Shown in pieces: positions 1 to 5,191 of a stretch of DNA of 5,191 nt. This DNA comes from Clostridiales bacterium (lineage in GTDB: Bacteria > Bacillota > Clostridia > Peptostreptococcales > Anaerovoracaceae). A program made the translations under genes and the position numbers. Numbering within the stretch: the stretch's first letter is position 1; each line of letters begins with the position of its first letter. The stretch is taken from NCBI GenBank assembly GCA_012799165.1, contig JAAZLU010000196.1, forward strand, positions 1 through 5,191. The letters are read 5' to 3'. The notes under the pieces are model-generated. The model saw only the letters and a program-made list of their open reading frames with translations. It searched no databases and was not told where the DNA came from.

Positions 1-515
1 CCATGTCGGAGAGCCTGGAGCCGGAGCAGGTCGTCGGTATATTAAACGAATATCTTGAGTTGGTTGCGCAGTCGATATTCAAAACCGAGGGCACTCTAGA
101 CAAATATATAGGCGACGCGGCGATGGGCCTCTTCGGGGCGCCGCTCGAACTGGAAGACCATGCGTTCCGGGCTGTGGAGGCCGCGCTGCATATGAAGCAG
201 GGCTCGGAGGAACTCGGCAACAAGCTTCTCGAAAAATACGGACGCACGGTCAGCTTCGGCATAGGCATCAACACGGGAGAGGCGATCGTCGGAAACATCG
301 GAGCTTCTCACAGGATGGACTATACCGCCATAGGCGATACGGTAAACACGGCGGCGAGGCTCGAGAGCAATGCCGCGCCGGGTCAGATACTCATATCGCG
401 CGCGACTTACGATCTGGTCAAAGATAAAGTGGAAGTGAATCCTCTCGGCGAATTAAAGGTTAAAGGCAAGGCGAATGTTGTGGAGATATTCGAAGTTATG
501 GGTATTAAGCAGTAA
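1..515 (+). CDS. Class III adenylate cyclase, C-terminal catalytic part (5' end outside window)
   Basis: The protein would convert ATP to cyclic AMP and pyrophosphate. The window holds about 170 residues of the class III cyclase catalytic domain. Numbered from the Met at position 3, the visible catalytic residues are Lys34 and Asp38 in DKYIGDAAM (Asp38 binds metal), Asp112 in AIGDTVNTAAR (with Lys34 the adenine-specifying pair), and Asn115 and Arg119, which stabilise the transition state. A Lys/Asp pair indicates adenylate rather than guanylate cyclase. The Met at 3 is not the real start: family members have the first metal-binding Asp in a DIRGFT-like motif just before MSES, and bases 1-2 fit the end of a Thr codon. 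The gene therefore begins upstream, and its sensor or membrane domains (often CHASE2 in such proteins) cannot be seen. It ends with TAA at 513-515. The FecR-repeat gene follows after 90 bp on the same strand, with no terminator between. The family call is very secure; the sensory input is unknown. Confidence 0.95.
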   Translation, partial: MSESLEPEQVVGILNEYLELVAQSIFKTEGTLDKYIGDAAMGLFGAPLELEDHAFRAVEAALHMKQGSEELGNKLLEKYGRTVSFGIGINTGEAIVGNIGASHRMDYTAIGDTVNTAARLESNAAPGQILISRATYDLVKDKVEVNPLGELKVKGKANVVEIFEVMGIKQ

Positions 516-605
516 TGCTGAAATATACAAAGAAGATATAGCAAAATTACAAACATAACGTAGGAATTGCAAAATCATATACTGTTTGAAAACAGGGAGG
601 CGGTT
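516..605 (+). other. Intergenic leader between cyclase and FecR-repeat gene
   Basis: This is an AT-rich 90-bp gap. It has no terminator-like hairpin with a T-tract, so read-through transcription from the cyclase gene is plausible. A TATACT hexamer at 578-583 resembles a -10 box, but no acceptable -35 lies 16-18 bp upstream and a start there would leave almost no leader before the Shine-Dalgarno. A short inverted repeat (CTGTT 582-586, AACAG 591-595, 4-nt loop) touches the ribosome binding site but is too weak to call a regulator. No convincing operator was found. Confidence 0.4.
594..600 (+). promoter_or_regulatory. Ribosome binding site of the FecR-repeat gene
   Basis: AGGGAGG lies 5 nt before the ATG at 606. 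It decides the start: the in-frame ATG at 567 has no comparable site, and starting there would put 13 polar and charged residues ahead of a typical signal peptide that begins MKRIARILIT. Confidence 0.85.
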
Positions 606-2033
606 ATGAAGAGGATCGCGAGAATATTAATCACAGTGTTTTTATTGCTGTTGCTGTGCGCCGGGAGCTTCGAGGCATATACGGCAGTAGCCGCTTCGAA
701 CACATCCGCGGAGATGACCGAGCTCGAGGGCAGCGTCCAGGTTAAGCGGGCGGGCAGCGAGAAGAGCTTTAAGGCCTTTGTGCGAATGAAGTTGGATGAG
801 GGCGACACTGTTATTACCGGCACCGACAGCAGGGCGGTACTCGTCTATGAGGATGTGGAAATTATAATTCCGCACAGCAGCGTCGTCGTATTTTCCGGAC
901 TTAAAAAGAGCGGCGATAAAGAGACGACTTACATAACGATAAAGTCCGGCGGTGTAGGCTGCAAGGTCAACAAAAAACTCAGCGAGGGCTCGAAGTTTGA
1001 GGTAAGAACTCCTACTGCCGTAATGGGAATCAGGGGAACGGAGTTCTATGTCCAATATCGAAATGGGTTTCTTGATATCTTAGTTGGCAACGGCCGTGTG
1101 GGGATGAGATACAACTTACGGCGGAACGGTACCCTTGCATCGCAGGCAGAGCGCATAGTAGAGCGAATAGAAGAGATGATTGAGGGTCCCAACCATGTCG
1201 GCCTTCCACGGGTTGGCGAGATAGCTCCCCGTTTAGACGGCAGTCCCAACCAGGAAAGCTACAGTCGCTTTTTAGAGGAGCTGGCGCTTTGGAAGGCGTT
1301 TATCAACAGTTTCGGCGGCCCCGACAAGCCCGATGACGGAACATCGGAGATACCGCACAATGAGTCACCCGAAAACAATACGGAAGACAGCGATATTGTA
1401 TACGACCAAGGCGATTCCGGCGACGATGAAGATCCCGGCAATCAGAATTTCAGGGAGGTAATTATTGCGGGTCAAAGTGCCGAAATGCCATATGACGGAA
1501 GCGAGAAGAGCTTAAGCGACATAGTAGTTACCGGACTTCTGCCGGGGCACAGATATGAAGGCTTAAGCTATACGGCACCTGTCGGCACAGACGTCGGCGA
1601 TTACGACGGTGAATTTACAGGCGAAGTCGTCATAATAGACGAGGCAAGCGGAGCAGATGTAAGTGCGAGCTATGATGTTATCAGCTTTGTAGCCGGGCAG
1701 CTTACGATAACCCCGAAGGAAGTAACAGTAACTACCGGCAGTGCCGAAAAGGAATACGACAGAACGGAGCTTACAGAAGGAAGCGCAAGCATTGAAGGTC
1801 TTGTGGCCGGGGAGACTGCGACTGTAACGGCTACGGGTAGCCGGATTGATGCGGGAAGTTCATCTAATACCTACGATATTAATTGGGGTAATACGAATCC
1901 TGCAAACTATACGCTCACGGAAAATCTCGGCACGCTTACGGTCAGGCCCGTATCCTCTACGGTTATGGTATCGATTGAGGGTAATACTCAAACTTGTCCG
2001 TACGACGGCACAGAGCAGACGGTTACGGGCTAA
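606..2033 (+). CDS. Secreted FecR-domain protein with Ig-like repeats, truncated by an in-frame stop
   Basis: The product has 475 residues. Residues 1-30 are a Sec signal peptide (KRIAR, a Leu-rich core, and an AVAA cleavage region near 29-30), so it is exported. Residues about 35-165 form a FecR domain, with GDTVITGTDSRAVL (66-79) and the hallmark VRTPTAVMGIRGTEF (133-147). In other proteins this fold acts as an envelope sensor or assembly module; iron regulation is not implied, as no sigma factor or TonB receptor is adjacent. Residues about 236-283 are a Pro- and Asp/Glu-rich linker. Residues 285-369 and 370-447 are two divergent YDG/MBG-like Ig-type repeats. A third repeat begins at 448 and is cut at codon 476, where related repeats have Tyr. 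The frame continues open downstream to 3311, so this is the 5' part of a 901-codon gene. The likely intact role is a secreted or surface adhesin-like or structural protein. It sits 90 bp after an adenylate cyclase, a pairing (cyclase plus FecR protein) I recall from other bacteria. Domain calls are secure; function is inferred. Confidence 0.85.
   Translation: MKRIARILITVFLLLLLCAGSFEAYTAVAASNTSAEMTELEGSVQVKRAGSEKSFKAFVRMKLDEGDTVITGTDSRAVLVYEDVEIIIPHSSVVVFSGLKKSGDKETTYITIKSGGVGCKVNKKLSEGSKFEVRTPTAVMGIRGTEFYVQYRNGFLDILVGNGRVGMRYNLRRNGTLASQAERIVERIEEMIEGPNHVGLPRVGEIAPRLDGSPNQESYSRFLEELALWKAFINSFGGPDKPDDGTSEIPHNESPENNTEDSDIVYDQGDSGDDEDPGNQNFREVIIAGQSAEMPYDGSEKSLSDIVVTGLLPGHRYEGLSYTAPVGTDVGDYDGEFTGEVVIIDEASGADVSASYDVISFVAGQLTITPKEVTVTTGSAEKEYDRTELTEGSASIEGLVAGETATVTATGSRIDAGSSSNTYDINWGNTNPANYTLTENLGTLTVRPVSSTVMVSIEGNTQTCPYDGTEQTVTG
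1458..1946 (+). repeat. Two divergent YDG/MBG-like Ig-type repeats (R1, R2)
   Basis: R1 covers 1458-1712 (residues 285-369), with AEMPYDGSEKSL near its start and ending GQLTIT. R2 covers 1713-1946 (residues 370-447), with PKEVTVTTGSAEKEYDRTEL and ending LGTLTVR. Both follow the scheme of a first beta strand, a YD(G) motif, a middle section and a closing G-x-L-T-[IV] strand, typical of the bacterial YDG/MBG Ig-like families in surface proteins. They are clearly less alike than R3-R6. R2 has the NxxNYTLTENLGTLTV ending common in Bacillota surface repeats as I recall them. Confidence 0.75.
2031..2033 (+). other. In-frame TAA nonsense codon interrupting the repeat protein
   Basis: The codon follows Thr-Gly (acg ggc). 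At the same place the next three repeats have Thr/Ser-Gly-Tyr, with TAC at 2304-2306, TAC at 2574-2576 and TAT at 2847-2849. One C-to-A or T-to-A change explains it. No indel is involved: 606, 2031, 2127 and 3309 are all in one frame. TAA is also the normal terminator of the cyclase, of this gene's distal end and of the TelA gene, so a reassigned codon is unlikely. Confidence 0.93.
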
Positions 2034-2126
2034 ACTGCATCGAGCAACAATCCTCTGTACACGGCAGCAGATTTCTCATTCAGCGGCAGTGCGAGCGCAA
2101 GCGGTACGAATGCCGAAATATACAGC

Positions 2127-3311
2127 ATGGGCCTGAATTCAGGGCAATTCACTAATACCAACAGCAACTTCACGAGTGTCGTGTTTACTATTGAAGAAGA
2201 CGGCTGGCTTGAGATTATTCCGATCTCCTCTACGGTAACTGTATATATTTCCGGAAGCAGCACTGCCTATGAATACAATGGCGAGGAGAGGACGATTACG
2301 GGTTACGCCGTATCAATCGACGACTCTCTGTACACGGAATCAGACTTTACATTCAGCGGCAGCGCGAGTGTGAGCGGCACGAATGCTGGAACATATCCCA
2401 TGGGCTTGGATCCGGGACAATTCACAAATACAAACAGTAACTTCTCGAGTGTCGTGTTCGATGTATTTGATGGCAGGCTTGCGATCAGTCCTGTAAGCTC
2501 ACAGGTGACGGTAACGATTACCGAGAACAGCGCCAGCTATGAATATAATCGAGAGGAGAGGACTCTTACGGGCTACTCTGTATCGAGCAACAATCCTCTT
2601 TACACGGAGTCAGACTTCACATTCAGCGGCAGCGCGAGTGTGAGCGGCACGAATGCCGGAACATACGACATGAACCTGAGTCCGGGAGATTTCACGAACA
2701 CCAGTAATAATAACTTTACGAATGTCGTGTTTGAGGTAGTCGACGGTGCACTGACGATAACTCCGGTGTCCTCCACGGTGACGGTAAATATTACCGGCAA
2801 CAGCGCAAACTGTGAATACAGCGGCCAGGCACAAAGCGTAAGCGGCTATACGTCAACAATCAGCGATCCGCTCAATCTTTATGCCGAATCCGACTTTAGC
2901 TTTACCGGAACCGGAGGAATTCCAATCGCGAGCGGCACGGATCCCGGAACATACAACATGAACCTGAGTTCGGGGAACTTTACGAACAGCAATGTCAACT
3001 TCACGAATGTCAGCTTTGTTATTGTAGCAGACGGCAAGCTGACGATTACGGTTGCGATTCCGGAACAGGGAAGTATATATATTCAAAAACTGGAATTCCC
3101 CGCACCGTCCGATCCATTCTATATAGATGATGATCTTTCCTATACGCTCGTGGGTAATCAATATAGAGTAGAGTATATATATACTGATCCGGTGAGCGGC
3201 GATATAACTTATGTAGGATTTTTCAGTGCAGGAGATATTAAATTCGGAAAAGTAGGCGAGATGAATGAAGCCGGTCCTTATATTGAGGTATTACAGATGA
3301 CAGAGCTATAA
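2127..3311 (+). CDS. Downstream remnant of the FecR-repeat gene: Ig-like repeats and C-terminal tail
   Basis: This is the separated 3' part of the gene starting at 606, in the same frame; coding homology resumes right after the stop, at 2034. The ATG at 2127 is simply the first in-frame Met (in SMGLNSG, where repeats 4 to 6 have PMGLDPG, DMNLSPG and NMNLSSG). No Shine-Dalgarno precedes it and no signal peptide follows, so independent translation or export is doubtful. It encodes the end of repeat 3, complete repeats 4, 5 and 6 (90, 91 and 96 residues), and an 86-residue tail starting VAIPEQGSIYIQK. The tail is rich in aromatic and acidic residues (EYIYTDPVSGDITYVGFF) and I do not recognise it. 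No LPXTG motif, SLH domain or terminal membrane helix is visible, so attachment to the surface is unexplained. In intact form the repeats would be an extracellular stalk. It ends with TAA at 3309-3311, about 30 bp before the shared terminator. It may be annotated elsewhere as a separate hypothetical protein; I regard it as part of an interrupted gene. Confidence 0.75.
   Translation: MGLNSGQFTNTNSNFTSVVFTIEEDGWLEIIPISSTVTVYISGSSTAYEYNGEERTITGYAVSIDDSLYTESDFTFSGSASVSGTNAGTYPMGLDPGQFTNTNSNFSSVVFDVFDGRLAISPVSSQVTVTITENSASYEYNREERTLTGYSVSSNNPLYTESDFTFSGSASVSGTNAGTYDMNLSPGDFTNTSNNNFTNVVFEVVDGALTITPVSSTVTVNITGNSANCEYSGQAQSVSGYTSTISDPLNLYAESDFSFTGTGGIPIASGTDPGTYNMNLSSGNFTNSNVNFTNVSFVIVADGKLTITVAIPEQGSIYIQKLEFPAPSDPFYIDDDLSYTLVGNQYRVEYIYTDPVSGDITYVGFFSAGDIKFGKVGEMNEAGPYIEVLQMTEL
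2349..2656 (+). repeat. 38-bp exact direct repeat within R4 and R5
   Basis: Positions 2349-2386 and 2619-2656 are identical over 38 bp and lie exactly 270 bp (90 codons) apart. They encode the end of DFTF and the SGSASVSGTNA stretch. A second, 17-bp identity joins R3 (2040-2056) and R5 (2583-2599). Such tracts can support repeat gain or loss by recombination. Confidence 0.85.
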
Positions 3312-3343
3312 CAGCAGCACTATAACTGAAAAATTAATAATGA

Positions 3344-3375
3344 AAAATCCGAACTCGTTTTCGAGTTCGGATTTT
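3344..3375. terminator. Bidirectional intrinsic terminator between converging genes
   Basis: A perfect 14-bp inverted repeat (left arm 3344-3357, right arm 3362-3375) encloses a TTTT loop. The arms carry A-tracts and T-tracts at their outer ends, and further T-rich sequence follows on each strand (CGATTT on plus, TCATTATT on minus). It lies 32 bp after the plus-strand stop at 3311 and 24 bp after the minus-strand TelA stop at 3400, so it can serve both transcripts. Confidence 0.92.
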
Positions 3376-3399
3376 CGATTTATCCCGCTTTAAAAAGGC

Positions 3400-4557
3400 T
3401 TATTTCTCTCTTGCAGCAAGCAGCGAATTTTTGAGCTCGTCTTCGATTGCGATAAGCTCTTCTTCCGCCTTTACGCGCCTTGCGCGACCTTCCTGCTGTA
3501 TCTTTATAGTCTCGTTTATTGTGTCTATCAGGTCTTTGTTGACTTGCTTAAGGGTTTCTATTTCTATTATTCCTCTCTCCGATTCTTTCGCCACTTCCAC
3601 AGTATTCTGCTTTAACTTTGCCGAATTCTTAAGGAGCAGCTCGTTGGTCGTGTCGCTCACTTCCTTTTGAAGTTTGAGGGCGGATTCCTGACGAGCAAGC
3701 CCCAGAGCGATAACTATCTGGCTCTTCCAAAGAGGTATGGTATTCAGTATCGCTGTCTGAATCTTATCCACGAGCAGTTTGTCGTTATTCTGGATAAGCT
3801 TTATCTGCGGCGCGGTCTGGATGCTCATGGTCTTGGAGAGTTTAAGATCGTGCACCTTTTTTTCGAAGCGGTTTACGGTTTCTTCAAAATCCGACACGAG
3901 CTGCGCCGACATATGGTCTCCGGATTCAGCGGCTTCCTGCCTGAGCTTGGGGAGGGTCACATTTCTGGTTTCCTCTATAATTTCCTCGCCGGCCCTTATG
4001 TATAACTGCAAATCGTGGAAGTACTCTAAGTTTTTGGCATAGAGCTCGTCGAACATCGTGATGTCCTTAAGCATCTGAATCCTCGCCTTATCCAACTGTC
4101 CCTCTATCCTGTCTATCTGAACTTCCACATTCTCGTATTTGGTCTTAAATCTTTCGATCTTTTTGCTTATGGACGAGAGGAAAGGTATGTTTGCCAAAAG
4201 GCCCTTGGACTCTCCCAGCTCATCGATCTCCAGACCCTTAACATTTACAAGCAAATCCGACAAAAGAACGCCTACTTCTCCGGTATCCTTATTCTTTATC
4301 TTATTCAGTATAGTGTCGGAAAAATCGGAAAGCTTTCTTTGCGCGCCGACTCCGAAGGTTATGGTCTGATTGGAGTCGAGCAAATCGAGTTCGCCCTTTA
4401 TCTCGTCGACTCTCTGTCTCTGTTCGGGCTGCAATTCGCCCTTGTCGATTACCGCAAGCTCACCCTTAACTTCCGCCACTAAGCTCTCCGCATCCGCAGC
4501 CGCCTGTAAGTCCCTTCCGGATTTTTTTTGTAGATCATCTAAAGTTATGTTTGCCAT
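3400..4557 (-). CDS. telA: TelA/KlaA-family toxic anion resistance protein
   Basis: The protein has 385 residues, a normal length for this family (Pfam TelA, PF05816), which was named from tellurite-resistance phenotypes but whose biochemical role is unsettled. It looks cytoplasmic: no signal peptide or membrane helix, and almost entirely charged helix. Family-like stretches include a glycine-containing section around FGVGAQRKLSDFSD (68-81), LLANIPFLSSISKKIERF (120-137), the helical run to about 195, and IPLWKSQIVIALGLARQ (274-290), followed by a long C-terminal coiled-coil-like helix ending at 385. The ATG at 4555-4557 is chosen because a strong Shine-Dalgarno precedes it by 5 nt. It is the second visible gene of its operon, directly after a solute-binding-like protein and coupled to it; similar pairings in Bacillota suggest an envelope or stress role rather than specific tellurite detoxification (inference). 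An A8 run lies at codons 10-12. No terD or xpaC neighbour is visible in the window. The family call is secure; the resistance phenotype is not. Confidence 0.92.
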   Translation of the reverse strand: MANITLDDLQKKSGRDLQAAADAESLVAEVKGELAVIDKGELQPEQRQRVDEIKGELDLLDSNQTITFGVGAQRKLSDFSDTILNKIKNKDTGEVGVLLSDLLVNVKGLEIDELGESKGLLANIPFLSSISKKIERFKTKYENVEVQIDRIEGQLDKARIQMLKDITMFDELYAKNLEYFHDLQLYIRAGEEIIEETRNVTLPKLRQEAAESGDHMSAQLVSDFEETVNRFEKKVHDLKLSKTMSIQTAPQIKLIQNNDKLLVDKIQTAILNTIPLWKSQIVIALGLARQESALKLQKEVSDTTNELLLKNSAKLKQNTVEVAKESERGIIEIETLKQVNKDLIDTINETIKIQQEGRARRVKAEEELIAIEDELKNSLLAAREK

Positions 4558-4560
4558 GTT

Positions 4561-4568
4561 CCCCTCCT
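4561..4568 (-). promoter_or_regulatory. Ribosome binding site of telA overlapping the upstream stop codon
   Basis: On the minus strand the sequence reads TAGGAGGGGAACATG. AGGAGGGG shares its first two bases with the TAG stop (4567-4569) of the upstream gene, and only 9 nt separate that stop from the telA ATG. This layout indicates cotranscription and translational coupling. Confidence 0.88.
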
Positions 4569-5191
4569 AATTAGAAAGTGCTTTTACGATTATATCCATT
4601 GTTTTAAAATCAGGCATGGGCATTACGCCTGTCACCTGAGATATAACTCCGTTTACTCCGAAAATATCCGTCTCGTCCTGATTTCCGGAAACTCCCGTCC
4701 TAAATCCGTGAGCCTTCCACGCTATATCCTGGATTACGGGATCCATAAGCGCGTCTATGGCATAGTCTCCTTTATCGTCCAGGGCAATCATCACATGGGA
4801 AGAATAGACCGTGGGAGTAGGGTAGATTATACATATGTCGTCTCCGACTTTCGCCCATATATCGGGATTATTGATCGCAAATTCCAGAATCTGATTTTCG
4901 TAGGCGGCTATCATGGGGTATGAACCCACCCCCATCTTTAGGAACTGATCGAACAAATCCGCAGACGAAGTATCCATATACCCGAGCCTCTTAAAGAAAC
5001 CCTTTAAATCGGGAAGGACTTTGTGGATAGATGTTGAGTCGACAACTTTGCCGCCGTTCATGGCGTTGGCCAAAAGCCCCGCGAACATATTCCCGGAATT
5101 CGACTTGGTCGGATCCGTAGTTTTTACCAGTATCGAGCCGTAAAGCTGCGGCAGGCCTATATCGGCCCAGGTTTTACCTTCTACAACCGCC
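4567..5191 (-). CDS. Solute-binding-protein-like protein, C-terminal part (5' end outside window)
   Basis: About 207 residues are visible, and the frame runs open through the right edge, so the real start is upstream of the window; the Met at 5086-5088 is internal. The stretch GLPQLYGSILVKTTDPTKSNSGN, just before that Met, has the TDPTKSNSG signature of type 2 periplasmic/extracellular solute-binding proteins. Further typical elements are a small-residue helix (MFAGLLANAMNGG), SYPMIAAYENQILEF, which resembles the hinge and second-lobe part where such proteins reach back to the ligand, and ICIIYPTPTVYSSHVMIAL (a beta strand followed by a Pro-rich turn). No permease or ATPase gene is visible. 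Its coupling to telA suggests it works in the same envelope or stress process rather than in a standard ABC importer (inference). The ligand is unknown, and a lipoprotein signal cannot be judged because the N-terminus is missing. It ends with TAG inside the telA ribosome binding site. Confidence 0.8.
   Translation of the reverse strand, partial: AVVEGKTWADIGLPQLYGSILVKTTDPTKSNSGNMFAGLLANAMNGGKVVDSTSIHKVLPDLKGFFKRLGYMDTSSADLFDQFLKMGVGSYPMIAAYENQILEFAINNPDIWAKVGDDICIIYPTPTVYSSHVMIALDDKGDYAIDALMDPVIQDIAWKAHGFRTGVSGNQDETDIFGVNGVISQVTGVMPMPDFKTMDIIVKALSN

Larger units (their letters stand above)
1947..3050 (+). repeat. Four tandem Ig-like repeats of 90-96 residues (R3-R6)
   Basis: R3 is 1947-2219, R4 2220-2489, R5 2490-2762 and R6 2763-3050. 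Each starts P[VI]SS.V.V.I, then Y[DNS]G (NR in R5), [TS]GY, LYTESDF[TS]F-like, SGTNAGTY-like, a M.L..G.FTN motif, NF..V.F, and a closing DG.L.I. R6 is longest: it has an extra LN before YAESDF and a GIPI insertion before ASGTDPGTY. R3 carries the TAA stop and also Glu-Ile (504-505) where the other three have Gly-Thr. Unit boundaries are set at the proline starting each first strand and could be shifted. The similarity extends to the DNA, pointing to recent duplication. Confidence 0.88.

Noticed and set aside
541..575. Repeated GCAAAAT (541-547 and 569-575) as a regulator site
   Set aside because: It is a short AT-rich heptamer with no symmetry, and it does not resemble a CRP-type TGTGA-N6-TCACA site; chance is sufficient.
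578..583. TATACT as a -10 promoter box for the FecR-repeat gene
   Set aside because: There is no acceptable -35 at the right spacing, and the start site would fall almost on the Shine-Dalgarno.
567..605. Earlier in-frame ATG at 567 as the start of the FecR-repeat gene
   Set aside because: It has no Shine-Dalgarno and would add 13 residues before a well-formed signal peptide; the ATG at 606 has AGGGAGG at proper spacing.
642..1055. Minus-strand open frame of 137 codons opposite the FecR domain, and similar antisense frames elsewhere
   Set aside because: They overlap well-supported genes, lack ribosome binding sites, and translate to low-plausibility sequence.
2031..2033. TAA reassigned to a sense codon (alternative genetic code)
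   Set aside because: Cyclase, TelA and the distal end of this same gene all end with TAA, and no other in-frame TAA interrupts homologous coding sequence.
2100..2130. Independent translation start at the ATG at 2127
   Set aside because: There is no ribosome binding site before it, the Met lies inside a repeat where the other units have the same Met, and no signal peptide follows.
1947..3050. CRISPR array or non-coding satellite
   Set aside because: Repeat units are about 270 bp, multiples of three and coding for a conserved protein repeat; there are no short repeats with unique spacers.
3172..3185. 14-bp palindrome AGTATATATATACT
   Set aside because: It lies inside coding sequence for VEYIYTD and is a simple TA run; no sign of a regulatory role.

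Overview
The window shows bacterial DNA of moderate GC with densely packed genes and two converging transcription units that meet at one bidirectional terminator (about 3344-3375). A TelA-family protein translationally coupled to a solute-binding protein, and a surface protein built of MBG/YDG-like repeats, are combinations I associate with Bacillota (Clostridia-like) genomes. Nothing here fixes the taxon, so this placement is weak. TAA is a normal stop for at least three genes.

Plus strand: positions 1-515 are the 3' end of a class III adenylate cyclase, cut by the window edge inside its catalytic domain. After 90 bp comes a long secreted-protein gene that starts at 606 behind a strong ribosome binding site. 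It encodes a signal peptide, a FecR domain, an acidic linker, two divergent Ig-like repeats, four closely related repeats of about 90 residues, and an unrecognised C-terminal tail. An in-frame TAA at 2031-2033 breaks this gene. The same frame then stays open to 3311 and the protein repeats continue without a gap, so 606-3311 is one ancestral gene of 901 codons that reads today as a 475-residue product plus a downstream remnant.

Minus strand: a gene entering from the right edge (4567-5191) encodes the C-terminal part of a periplasmic/extracellular solute-binding-protein-like protein. Its TAG stop overlaps the Shine-Dalgarno sequence of the next gene, a complete 385-residue TelA/KlaA-family (toxic anion resistance) protein (3400-4557).

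The cyclase and FecR-repeat genes plausibly form one unit joining cyclic-nucleotide signalling to an envelope or surface protein. The solute-binding protein and TelA form a second, cotranscribed unit linked to envelope or stress functions. No RNA genes, CRISPR arrays, insertion sequences or attachment sites were seen. The point most worth following up is the single nonsense codon in the otherwise intact repeat protein, including whether it is a sequencing error.
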